In this document: positions 15,385 to 22,863 of the stretch, piece by piece
How the letters are laid out: each line of letters opens with the position of its first letter
Numbering within the stretch: position 1 is the first letter of the stretch
DNA from: an uncultured Bacteroidales bacterium
Lineage (GTDB): Bacteria > Bacteroidota > Bacteroidia > Bacteroidales > Bacteroidaceae
Assembly: GCA_949297215.1 (NCBI GenBank)
Contig: CASFRV010000007.1
Location: 62,001-126,000 of the forward strand
Reading direction: 5' to 3'
Length of the DNA: 64,000 bases
Made by a program: the position numbers and the translations under genes
The notes under the pieces: generated by a model
What the model saw: only the letters and a program-made list of their open reading frames with translations
The model's database searches: none
What the model was told of the DNA's origin: nothing

Positions 15385-16731
15385 TCATTTGCACAGGGAG
15401 CAGCCGCTGCATTTCGTGAGGCGGCCGCGGAAGCGCATCTCCACGAGATACGACAGGCGTTCGCGCAGGCTCTCGATGCCCACGCGGCGCAGCACGTCGT
15501 TGACGAAGGCATGTTGCAGGAGCAGGCGGGCCTCGTGTTCCTCGATGCCGCGCTGTTGCATGTAGAACAGGGCGCCTTCGTCGAGCTTGCCCACCGTTGA
15601 GCCGTGGTTGCACTTAACGTCGTCGGCATAGATCTCGAGCATCGGCTGGGCAAAGGCCCGGGCCTCGTCCGAGGCGCACAGGTTGGCGTTTGTCTGCTCC
15701 GAGAGGCTCTGCTGCGCCCCTTCGCGCACGAGCACCTTGCCGGCGTAGGCGCCCACGGCGGCCCCGTCGAGCACATACTTGAAGAGCAAATCGCTCGTGC
15801 AGCCCGGGGCGGCGTGGTCTATGAGCAGGTTGTTGTCGACGTGCTGATGTCCGTCGGCGATGGCGCCGCCGTAGGCCGACGTCGTGGCGCCCTGTCCCAG
15901 CAGGCGCACGTCGGTGCGGTTGCACGTCAGGCCGTTGGTCAGCGTGATGGTGGCCAGCGCGGTGTGGCTGCCGGCCTGCTGCTCCACGTAGAGGTGGGCA
16001 AAGCGCGTGTTGGCCGTGTGCGTCTCCTCGACGGAGTAGAGGTCGAGCCTGGCGCCCTCCTCGACGTAGGCCTCGACCACCTGTGTGCTGAGCATGGGCT
16101 GCCCGCTGCGTGCGTGGTCGCAGAAGAGCACGGCGCCCGCGGCTCCGCGCTCGGCCACGACGATGACGCGGCGGTTGCTCATGAGCGGTGCCGTGCCGTC
16201 CGACATGTTGACGATCTGCACGGGCGCTGCCGCCCGCGTGCCTGCCGCGAAGCGCACAACAAGGCCGTCCTGCGCCAGCAGCGTGTTGAGCGCCGTGAGG
16301 CCGTCGGGCGTGTGTGCCGCCGCGCGGTGGTAGTAGCGGTCGAGCCAGCCGGGCATGGTGCGTTCCGCCTCGGTAAAGGTGAGCACCTGCACCCCTTCGT
16401 CCCCTTCGTTCCCGTCGGTCCGTGCGGGCGCCACGACGTCGCCCACGACGTAGCGCAGGCGGGTGTGCAGGTCGGGCACGTTGCAGCGGTAGCGGGCGTA
16501 GGGGTCGGCCGCCGGAGCCAGCCGGCGCAGGTTCAGTCCGTAGTCGGGGGCCAGGGCGGCCTCCACGTCGGTATATTTATAGCGCTCCGTGCGCCGTCCG
16601 GGCAGGCCTGTTGCGTCGAGCACGCGTGCCGCCTCGTCGCGCCGTGCGTTCAGCGGGGCGAGGCCGCAGCCCGTGTCGAGCAGGGTGCGCTGCGAGGCGA
16701 ACAGGTCGAGATATTGCTGTATGCTGCTCAT
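15385..16731 (-). CDS. sufD: Fe-S cluster assembly protein SufD
   Basis: This encodes 448 residues, a partner in the SufBC2D scaffold complex. The N-terminal part contains the SufD-type text LPGRRTERYKYTDVEAAL (about residue 45). The C-terminal beta-helix core carries ATITLTNGLTCNRTDVRLLGQGATTSAYGGAIADGHQHVDNNLLIDHAAPGC-like sequence, ending with a short cysteine-rich tail (KCSGCSLCK). I considered SufB for this gene, but the length, the N-terminal motif and the gene order (directly between sufC and sufS) fit SufD. It starts six bases after sufC. Confidence 0.9.
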   Translation of the reverse strand: MSSIQQYLDLFASQRTLLDTGCGLAPLNARRDEAARVLDATGLPGRRTERYKYTDVEAALAPDYGLNLRRLAPAADPYARYRCNVPDLHTRLRYVVGDVVAPARTDGNEGDEGVQVLTFTEAERTMPGWLDRYYHRAAAHTPDGLTALNTLLAQDGLVVRFAAGTRAAAPVQIVNMSDGTAPLMSNRRVIVVAERGAAGAVLFCDHARSGQPMLSTQVVEAYVEEGARLDLYSVEETHTANTRFAHLYVEQQAGSHTALATITLTNGLTCNRTDVRLLGQGATTSAYGGAIADGHQHVDNNLLIDHAAPGCTSDLLFKYVLDGAAVGAYAGKVLVREGAQQSLSEQTNANLCASDEARAFAQPMLEIYADDVKCNHGSTVGKLDEGALFYMQQRGIEEHEARLLLQHAFVNDVLRRVGIESLRERLSYLVEMRFRGRLTKCSGCSLCK

Positions 16732-16737
16732 GGGTCG

Positions 16738-17490
16738 TCAGGCTTTCAGCTCGTTCTTGATCCAGTCGAAGCCGCGCTCCTCGATGGCATAGCCCAGCGA
16801 TGCGTCGCCGTTCTTGACGATGACGCCGTCCACGAGCACGTGTACGAAGTCGGGGTGCAGGTAGTCGAGCATGCGCTGATAGTGGGTGATCACCATGGCG
16901 CTCGTCTGCGGTGTGCGCAGGGCGTTGAAGCCTTCTGCCACGATGCGCAGCGCGTCCACGTCGAGTCCCGAGTCGGTTTCGTCCAGTATGCTCAGCGAGG
17001 GCTCGAGCACCGCCATCTGGAAGATTTCGTTGCGTTTGCGCTCGCCGCCGCTGAAGCCTTCGTTCACGCCACGGCTCATGAAGTGGGCGTCCAGGCCCAC
17101 GAGCTTGCGTTTCTCTTTGAGCAGGCGCAGAAACTCGGCCGCCCCGATGGGCTCCCGGCCGAAATATTTGCGCTTGGCGTTCACGGCGGCGCGCATGAAG
17201 TTGGTCATCGATACGCCCGGTATCTCCACCGGCGCCTGAAACGACATGAAGAGGCCTTCGTGCGAGCGGTCTTCGGGCGAGAGGGCCAGCAGATCCTTGC
17301 CGTTGAAGGTGATGCTCCCCTCGGTCACGGTATATTTGGGGTTGCCCACGAGCACATTGCTCAGCGTACTCTTGCCCGAGCCGTTGGGGCCCATCAGCAC
17401 GTGCACCTCGCCGTCGCCGATGGCCAGGTTGATGCCTTTCAGTATGGCTTTGCCTTCAACGGAGGCGTGCAGATTTTTTATTTCAAGCAT
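16738..17490 (-). CDS. sufC: SufC, ATPase of the Suf Fe-S assembly complex
   Basis: This encodes 250 residues, an ABC-type ATPase without membrane domain. Walker A is GPNGSGKST (about residues 34-42), the signature is FSGGERKRNEI (about residue 146), and Walker B is LSILDETDSGLDVDAL. I chose MLEIKNLHASVEG at 17490; the longer upstream frame lies before the promoter. It is the first gene of its operon here. SufB, which normally precedes SufC, is absent. Confidence 0.95.
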   Translation of the reverse strand: MLEIKNLHASVEGKAILKGINLAIGDGEVHVLMGPNGSGKSTLSNVLVGNPKYTVTEGSITFNGKDLLALSPEDRSHEGLFMSFQAPVEIPGVSMTNFMRAAVNAKRKYFGREPIGAAEFLRLLKEKRKLVGLDAHFMSRGVNEGFSGGERKRNEIFQMAVLEPSLSILDETDSGLDVDALRIVAEGFNALRTPQTSAMVITHYQRMLDYLHPDFVHVLVDGVIVKNGDASLGYAIEERGFDWIKNELKA

Positions 17491-17541
17491 ACGTTTCTCT
17501 GTTTGTCGTGGCGGGTGCCCTTTGCGGGCCCGCATAGTCGG

Positions 17542-17549
17542 CAAAATTA
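17542..17549 (-). promoter_or_regulatory. Promoter -7 element of sufCDS
   Basis: The minus strand reads TAATTTTG, a perfect -7 consensus, about 50 bases before the sufC ATG. It supports sufC as the first gene of the operon. Confidence 0.7.
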
Positions 17550-17590
17550 CGCAATTATTTCGACACGCGGGCCCCGCTCTGCTGATTTTA

Positions 17591-17620
17591 CGCGCGCGCG
17601 TATATATATAAGGTGTGGCC
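17591..17620. other. GC-alternating plus TATATATATA-AGGTGTG motif, site 1
   Basis: Alternating CGCG, then ten bases of alternating TA, then AGGTGTGG. Similar TA-rich tracts followed by GGTGTG occur at 26541-26561, 43479-43495 and 58721-58741. The role is unknown. Confidence 0.4.
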
Positions 17621-17667
17621 TGCCGGTCTTTTGTCCGTGCCCCTCGTTTTCCGTCGGAGCCCCGGGC

Positions 17668-17705
17668 AAAAAATAGGCCTGCCCCGGCGCTTGGCCGGGG
17701 CAGGC
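17668..17705 (-). terminator. Terminator of the GH84 gene
   Basis: The 12-base perfect stem GCCTGCCCCGGC/GCCGGGGCAGGC with a five-base loop is followed on the minus strand by TATTTTTT. It is a strong intrinsic terminator. Confidence 0.88.
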
Positions 17706-17746
17706 AGTCAGAGAGTGGGAGACGTTTCCTCCCCAAAAGGCTTTGC

Positions 17747-20659
17747 TCAGAGGGCCACCTTGGCCGTTTCTTCCCAGCCGTCGCCCTTCACCACGAGCAC
17801 GTAGGCGCCCGTGGGCAGGCCGGCCGTCGAAAGGGTGGCCACGCCGCGCGACGAGGCCACCGTCTGGCCGTTGGCAGCCACGAGCTGCACGTCGCGTATG
17901 CCGTCGCGGCCGCTCACGGTGATGGTTTCCCCGCCTATTCTGTATTTCAGGATGCCGTCGGCAGCCGTGGCGCCGTCGATGCCCGTCGAGCCTTTGTCCA
18001 CCTGTTCGATGCCGAAGATGAAGCTCTCGTCGCGGTTGGCTCCGTTGTCGGTGATGCGGTCGTTCTCGACGGTCCAGTATTCCGTGCCGCTCTCGCCTGC
18101 GTTCTGGATGGAGTAGAGGCCGCCCACTTCGGAGATGACGTACGTGTTCCACGTGGCATCATAGGCGTTCGTGCCGAAGGCGCCCAGCTCGTTGACGTAG
18201 CGGTTGTCGGCAGCGCTCACGAGCTTGTAGCGTCCCGTCTGGCTGTCCACCGAGAGCTTCCACTGCTGCGTCTTGCGCGAGTCGTTGGCCAGGCGTCCCT
18301 TGAACGTAGGCGTCTGCCCGCTGCCGTTCACGTTGTTGTTCGTCAGATACTTGCCGTTGTAGGTGATGTACACCTCCTTGCCGTCCTCGAACATGGGATA
18401 TTCCACCTCGCTGTCCATGGGCACGAGGTCGAAGACGAGGCTGCCCGTCGACCATTCGGTGTTCGTTCCCTGCTGGATGCGGTTGCCGCTCACCGTCCAG
18501 AACTTCCTGCCCGAGTTGCCTGCGTTCTGTATGGCATATTTACCGTTGAGGCGGTACACAACGTACGTGTGCCATACGGCTTCGTAGGGGTTGATTTCGT
18601 TCGACGCCGCAAAGGCACCGTTTTCGTTCAGGTATCGGTTGTCCTGGGCGTTGGTCACCTTGTAGCGGTTCGTCGTGTAGTCCATCGAGATGTTCCACTC
18701 CTGCTTCTGCGGGTTGATGTTGTCGGCCGTAGCCGTGAACGTCGGGAAGCCGCCCAGCTGGTTCGGGTTGTTGTTGGTCAGGTAGCGGTCGCCGTTCTTG
18801 ATGTAGTAGTTACCGTCTTCGAGCACTACGGCGGGGAATACGTCCCAATGCTCGTCGAAGTGGGCCTTATACTCGGCGATGGCGCGTCCCGTGACGCTTG
18901 CCAGGAACGGCTCCACATAGTTGGAGGCCACCGTGGGGTTGGGGTTCTTGATGGAGCCCTCGAAGTCGCGCGAGCGTATGCTCTTCTGCTCGGCTTCGAG
19001 TTCCTGCATCTCCTTGTAGAGCTCGATGAAGCCGTCGGGGTCGTTGGCGTCGATGCGTGCGAAGAGGTCGATGAGCTTTTCGCCGCGCTGTGCCTGGAGC
19101 TTCATCACCTCGGCCCAGGGCTTGATCTCGTTGAGCATCTCGGGCTGGTCGTCCGAGGCCAGCAGCTCCTCGGCCGCAGCCACCATCTTCGTAAAGACGG
19201 CCTTCACGGCAGCAGCCTTGTCGGCGTCGTAGCCTTTGTCGATGCTCTCTTCGAAGGCGTTGGCTGGCTCGACGAAGTCGGGCGTTTCGCCCTCGCGGCG
19301 CAGGCCGTGGGTGGTGGTGCCCAGGTCGACGTTGCTCTCGCAGAACGTCTTGAAGGCCTCGGCATGTCCGGGCCAGAGGGCCTTGATGGCGCGCTCCCAC
19401 GAGCTCTCGGCGTCATACTGCGTCATGTTCCACGTATAGTCGGCAATGCTGTAGAGCGAAACCTTCGATGCCTCGGCATATTCCATCGGGTTCGAGGCGA
19501 AGCCGCCCAGCTGCCCGGCAATGTTCAGGTCGTTGCCGTAGGTCTTGCCCATGAGCAGGTGCTCGGTGCAGTAGTCGCTCACGGGATAGTTGAGCCAGAT
19601 AAAGGCGTTGCGTTCCAGGCGCGGGTTGATGTAGTCGAGGTCGGCCTTCTGTATCATGTCGACCACCGAGTTGCCCGTCCACATGATGAGCACCTCCGGG
19701 TCGGTGTTCGAGCCGAGCGTGGTGAGATACTCGCCGCTGCCCGACACCCATCCGCGGTTATACTCCGTGGGGCACATGATGAGCGGTTCCAGCTCGTGCT
19801 TGTGTATGAAGTTCTCCGTCACGTAGTTCAGCAGCTTGGCCTGTTCGGCGGGGTTGCCGCCGTTGCCCGAGATGTCGTCGAAGAAGAGGGCGAACCTGCG
19901 GCATCCCAGCTCATAGACGCTTTCCAGTTTGTCGATGACGTTCTGCCGGTCCGTGTCGTTCCACTGGATGTCCAGTCCCGGGTGGAGGGCCCATACAAAC
20001 TGCACCTTGTTCTTGTGGGCAGCCTCGATGAGGCGTTGCAGCTCGGCGGCCTCGGCGGCGGGATAGGGTTTGCGCCACTGGTTGCGGTGGTAGGGGTCGT
20101 CCTTGGGGCCGTAGATGTAGACGTTCATCTTGTTCCGGCCGTAGAATTCGAACTGGCGGATGCGGTCGGTCTCGCTCCACGGGTTGCCATAGAAGCCCTC
20201 GATGACGCCGCGTTCGAGCACGGAGGGATAGTCCGTCACGGTGACGCTCTGCACCTCGGGTTGCGAGGCCACTTGCAGGAACGTCTGCACGCCGTAGTAG
20301 GTACCCGTCTCGTCGTTGCCGGCGATGACCACGCGGTCGGCGCCCACGCTCAGGTAGTAGCCCTGTTTCTGTTCGGGGATGTTGGCCTCATACTGAGCCA
20401 CGGCCTCGTCGCCGCGCTCGCCGATGACCAGCTCGACGCCGCCCTCGCCCGTCGTCAGGCTTTCTTTCAGCAGCGTCACGGCGTCGGCGTCGGCCTCGTC
20501 GGCCCCCACGAGGGTAAACGTCGTCGTGTTGTCAAAAGCTTTCCCTTCGCCCCACGTGATGTTTTGGGGCAGGGGGGACACCGTCACCTGCTGTGCCGCG
20601 GCTGGAAGCGTGGTCAGGCCGAAAGCAAGGGCGGCTCCCAAGAGTAAGAAATGTTTCAT
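17747..20659 (-). CDS. Secreted GH84 beta-N-acetylglucosaminidase with C-terminal repeats
   Basis: This encodes 970 residues from MKHFLLLGAALAFG at 20659 (signal peptide ending PAAAQ). The fold order is an N-terminal GH20b-like domain (about 25-145), then the GH84 catalytic domain with RGVIEGFYGNPWSETDR and the paired catalytic aspartates in RFALFFDDISGNGGNP (about residues 258-272). Helical linker and spectrin-like regions follow to about residue 580. Two tandem units of roughly 120 residues, each with YLTNNN, PTFTA/PTFKG, a YKVTNAQDNRYLNE-type line and IQNAGxSG, look like carbohydrate-binding modules. The last 70 residues (from GIDGATAADG) resemble a secretion-sorting domain. The likely substrate is host glycoprotein O-GlcNAc or hyaluronan-type glycans (family knowledge). 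It is a single-gene unit with its own promoter and terminator. Confidence 0.92.
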   Translation of the reverse strand: MKHFLLLGAALAFGLTTLPAAAQQVTVSPLPQNITWGEGKAFDNTTTFTLVGADEADADAVTLLKESLTTGEGGVELVIGERGDEAVAQYEANIPEQKQGYYLSVGADRVVIAGNDETGTYYGVQTFLQVASQPEVQSVTVTDYPSVLERGVIEGFYGNPWSETDRIRQFEFYGRNKMNVYIYGPKDDPYHRNQWRKPYPAAEAAELQRLIEAAHKNKVQFVWALHPGLDIQWNDTDRQNVIDKLESVYELGCRRFALFFDDISGNGGNPAEQAKLLNYVTENFIHKHELEPLIMCPTEYNRGWVSGSGEYLTTLGSNTDPEVLIMWTGNSVVDMIQKADLDYINPRLERNAFIWLNYPVSDYCTEHLLMGKTYGNDLNIAGQLGGFASNPMEYAEASKVSLYSIADYTWNMTQYDAESSWERAIKALWPGHAEAFKTFCESNVDLGTTTHGLRREGETPDFVEPANAFEESIDKGYDADKAAAVKAVFTKMVAAAEELLASDDQPEMLNEIKPWAEVMKLQAQRGEKLIDLFARIDANDPDGFIELYKEMQELEAEQKSIRSRDFEGSIKNPNPTVASNYVEPFLASVTGRAIAEYKAHFDEHWDVFPAVVLEDGNYYIKNGDRYLTNNNPNQLGGFPTFTATADNINPQKQEWNISMDYTTNRYKVTNAQDNRYLNENGAFAASNEINPYEAVWHTYVVYRLNGKYAIQNAGNSGRKFWTVSGNRIQQGTNTEWSTGSLVFDLVPMDSEVEYPMFEDGKEVYITYNGKYLTNNNVNGSGQTPTFKGRLANDSRKTQQWKLSVDSQTGRYKLVSAADNRYVNELGAFGTNAYDATWNTYVISEVGGLYSIQNAGESGTEYWTVENDRITDNGANRDESFIFGIEQVDKGSTGIDGATAADGILKYRIGGETITVSGRDGIRDVQLVAANGQTVASSRGVATLSTAGLPTGAYVLVVKGDGWEETAKVAL

Positions 20660-20762
20660 GGGAAATGGATATGTGTTTAATGTATGCTTGTTTTTGCTCT
20701 GCTGGAAGTCGTGGCGGCTGCGTCCTGGTAAAGAAAGGTGCGCATCCGTGCAAACTACCCTG

Positions 20763-20770
20763 CAAATATA
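20763..20770 (-). promoter_or_regulatory. Promoter -7 element of the GH84 gene
   Basis: The minus strand reads TATATTTG, a perfect consensus, about 104 bases before the ATG. It is the gene-proximal end of a family V repeat. Confidence 0.7.
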
Positions 20771-20935
20771 GCAAAAGGCGAGAGCCAAAGCAAGGAAAAA
20801 TCCTTTTTTCACTTGCTTTGGCCGAGCCGCGCCCATATTCGCGGCAGCAAATGGGCAAAAGGCGAGAGGCAAAGCAAGAAAAAAACTTTTTTCACTTGCT
20901 TTGGCCGCGCCGCACCCATATTCGCGGAACAAATA
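20763..20935 (-). repeat. Family V promoter repeat, two tandem units
   Basis: Each roughly 80-base unit contains a GC-rich 'AGGCTGCGGCTCGG'-like block (here GGGCGCGGCTCGG), a long A/T stem (AAGCAAG..CTTGCTT) and CTCGCCTTTTGC followed by a -7 box. Only the gene-proximal unit has a perfect TATATTTG. Confidence 0.7.
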
Positions 20936-20945
20936 GGGGATTGCC

Positions 20946-21246
20946 GACCCCATAGGGGTCGTACTTTTTATAACCGCGGGTAAGCCGAAGGCGCACCCGC
21001 GGAAAGGAACCCCACACTATTCCGACCCCATGGGGGTCGCACTTCATCCCGACGTCGTGCAGGCACGGGGATGCGTAGCACTGGGCCTTGGCCGGTGATT
21101 GCATCGCGCTGTCCGTGGGTGTGCCTGCGGCGCGTCCGCGGTAGCGTGAAGTTGGACCCCATGGGGTCCCATCGTTGGTTGGGACTTGTCCGCGGGTTCG
21201 CCCATGGCTCACCCGCGGTTATAGAAGGTCCGACCCCTATGGGGTC
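20946..21246 (-). repeat. Family II palindromic element, copy B1
   Basis: It is bounded by GACCCCATAGGGGTC and GACCCCTATGGGGTC, with CCGCGGGT/ACCCGCGG stem-loops between. The order of the unequal halves is reversed relative to copy B2 at 21788. Confidence 0.8.
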
Positions 21247-21347
21247 GCCGGCCTCGCTGTGTGGTTTGGGGGCGTGGTGGCCGTTCCGCCGCGATGCGGG
21301 GTATCCTCCCCTGCGGGCGGGTGGCAGGGTGCATGCCGCGCGGCCTT

Positions 21348-21687
21348 GTGCGCTATATGGCAAACCGTTAAAGCGGACACCCACGGCTGTCTGCGTTTTA
21401 GCGTTGGAAAGGCGGCGGGGTGGGGTGCCCGCGGCCATCCATCCCATCGATTTCCGTTTCCATCCCATGGATCGGCCGATTCATCCCATGGAATTTTCGA
21501 TCCAAGGCCACTTTCGAGTGGATTTTGGGGGTCGATTTGTGCCATATAGCGTCGTTTTTCCGCGTTTTGGGCGCCCCTGTGGCGCAGCTTCGCAGGGATA
21601 TGTCTGAAAATGAGGTGTTTCTGTTTTTCGCGTATTTGCGAGCGACGGAGCAGTCGTGCGAAAATATTCGATTCTCCGTGTTAAAAA
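21348..21687 (+). repeat. Family I composite repeat, copy B
   Basis: It has the same ends as copy A (GTGCGCTATATGGCAAA; ATTCTCCGTGTTAAAAA), the same CATCCCATGGAT-type motifs at 21439-21490, the inner TTTGTGCCATATAG, and the terminal stem-loop. It differs at many single positions but keeps the length near 340. Confidence 0.85.
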
Positions 21688-21787
21688 CCCGGGCTGCGGA
21701 CAATCAAACAGGCCCGCGCAGGGCAGAAAAACGTCCGCGGCAAGTGTGAAATGTCCGCCGCGGCCTAAGGCACACCGCGGGGCCGGC

Positions 21788-22108
21788 GACCCCATAGGGG
21801 TCGAACCATCTATAACCGCGGGTGAGCCAAAGGCGAACCTGCGGTCAGGAACAGCAAAAGAAAAAGGACCCCATAGGGGTCCAACTTCGATTGCCGCGGG
21901 TAGGCCGCAGGCACACCCGCGGAGCAGCGAGACTGCTGACAGTCCTAGTGTCACCGCGGAGAAGCCGACGCCCGCAGGTGGGCATCCCGCGGTCCGCACA
22001 ACGTCGGCGTGAAGTTCGACCCCTATGGGGTCGGAATTGTGTGGGGTTCCTGTCCGCGGGTGCGCTTCGCTTACCCGCGGTTATCAATGGTGCGACCCCT
22101 ATGGGGTC
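21788..22108 (+). repeat. Family II palindromic element, copy B2
   Basis: This is the clearest copy: P1, P2, P3 and P4 are all perfect GACCCC(AT/TA)GGGGTC-type palindromes, with H1 and H3 in inverted arrangement. It ends in GACAGCCTCGCTG, the same tail that follows family III elements. Confidence 0.85.
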
Positions 22109-22181
22109 GACAGCCTCGCTGCTGGCGCACCGTCAACGCGTGCAATCATCGTACGCTCGCGCCCGCACGGGATATCCGCCA

Positions 22182-22299
22182 CGTAGAGACGCGATTCATC
22201 GCGTCTCACCCGCTCGGGGCGTGGCCCCGCACCGACATTCCTCCCCTGCGCTGTGGGCCATCCGGGCGGTGAGAGACGCGATGAATCGCGTCTCTACGT
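22182..22299. repeat. Family IV element, locus B
   Basis: Complete copy with terminal inverted arms CGTAGAGACGCGATTCATCG (left) and its complement (right), about 118 bases, with GC hairpins inside. Confidence 0.8.
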
Positions 22300-22329
22300 G
22301 GACGTCAGGGCCTTACGGCCGATTCCACA

Positions 22330-22490
22330 GTAGGCTGCGCCTCGGGAATGAAAGCAAAAACTGCGTTTTCGCTTTGCATTCCTCTCGCCTTGCACTACTT
22401 TGGTTTCGCCCAAGATAGGCTGCGGCTCGGAAGAGGGCAAGAAAAACAAGTTTTCCTTTCCCTCTTCACTCGCCTTGCACTATCTTTGCA
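22330..22490 (+). repeat. Family V promoter repeats upstream of the riboswitch
   Basis: Two units in plus orientation, each with GGCTGCGSCTCGG, an A/T hairpin (AAAAAC..GTTTTC type) and CTCGCCTTGCACTA. The downstream unit ends with the perfect -7 box at 22481-22488. Confidence 0.7.
22481..22488 (+). promoter_or_regulatory. Promoter -7 element of the riboswitch-nrdDG transcript
   Basis: TATCTTTG, a perfect consensus, 27 bases before the riboswitch begins. It lies at the 3' end of a family V repeat. Confidence 0.75.
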
Positions 22491-22514
22491 CACGCGGAGC
22501 GCGAAGCCGTTCCG

Positions 22515-22690
22515 CCGTGACGGTTCCCGGGCCTCGGCCCGGGCTAAGAGGGAACGCCGTGCAAGTCGGCGACAGTACCCGCTGCTGTGAGTCCCCTTCT
22601 ACAACCGGCCGGGCCACGTTTGCCACTGCGCTTCTTGTCCGAAGCGTGGGAAGGCGGCCCGCCGGGGGACGAGTCAGAAGACCTGCCGCC
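22515..22690 (+). ncRNA. Cobalamin (B12) riboswitch
   Basis: The conserved core is readable in order: GGGAACGCCGTGCAAGTCGG, then GACAGTACCCGCTGCTGTGAG (the B12-box equivalent of CGACTGTCCCGCAACTGT), GCCACTG, GGGAAGGCGG, and GAGTCAGAAGACCTGCC. These match the cobalamin riboswitch class. B12 binding normally switches the downstream gene off. The following 170 bases contain GGAATTTC/GGAAATTCC and GTCCC/GGGAC hairpins and T-rich tracts that could form the expression platform. The only genes it can control are nrdD and nrdG. Confidence 0.9.
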
Positions 22691-22863
22691 GCGCGAGAGC
22701 AACAAAGCGTCGGAAACCTTCGGGAGTTAAGGCTGACGAGACGCACGCACGCGGCGTGTCCCTCTGCGGGGACGGCGCGTGCTGTCCGCCACCGGCCGCG
22801 TGGGAGCGGCTTTCCCGGAATTTCAGGACGGAAATTCCCACCCTTTTACTCTTTCTTTTCCAC

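Larger units (their letters stand above)
20660..22514. repeat. Repeat locus B (no gene), between divergent GH84 and nrdD
   Basis: In order it holds family V promoter repeats (20763-20935), a family II element in reverse orientation (20946-21246), a family I composite (21348-21687), a family II element in forward orientation (21788-22108), a family IV element (22182-22299) and more family V DNA (22330-22490) ending in the nrdD promoter. Family II copies face each other across family I. Confidence 0.85.

Noticed and set aside
15385-16731. SufB as the identity of the gene before sufS
   Set aside because: Length, N-terminal R-x-E-x-Y-K-Y motif and position fit SufD; SufB is longer and precedes sufC.
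22756-22863. NrdD extended upstream to the first ATG of its frame
   Set aside because: The extra 36 codons overlap the riboswitch leader and are not like the family's N-terminus, which begins at MSQQSISVTKRDG.
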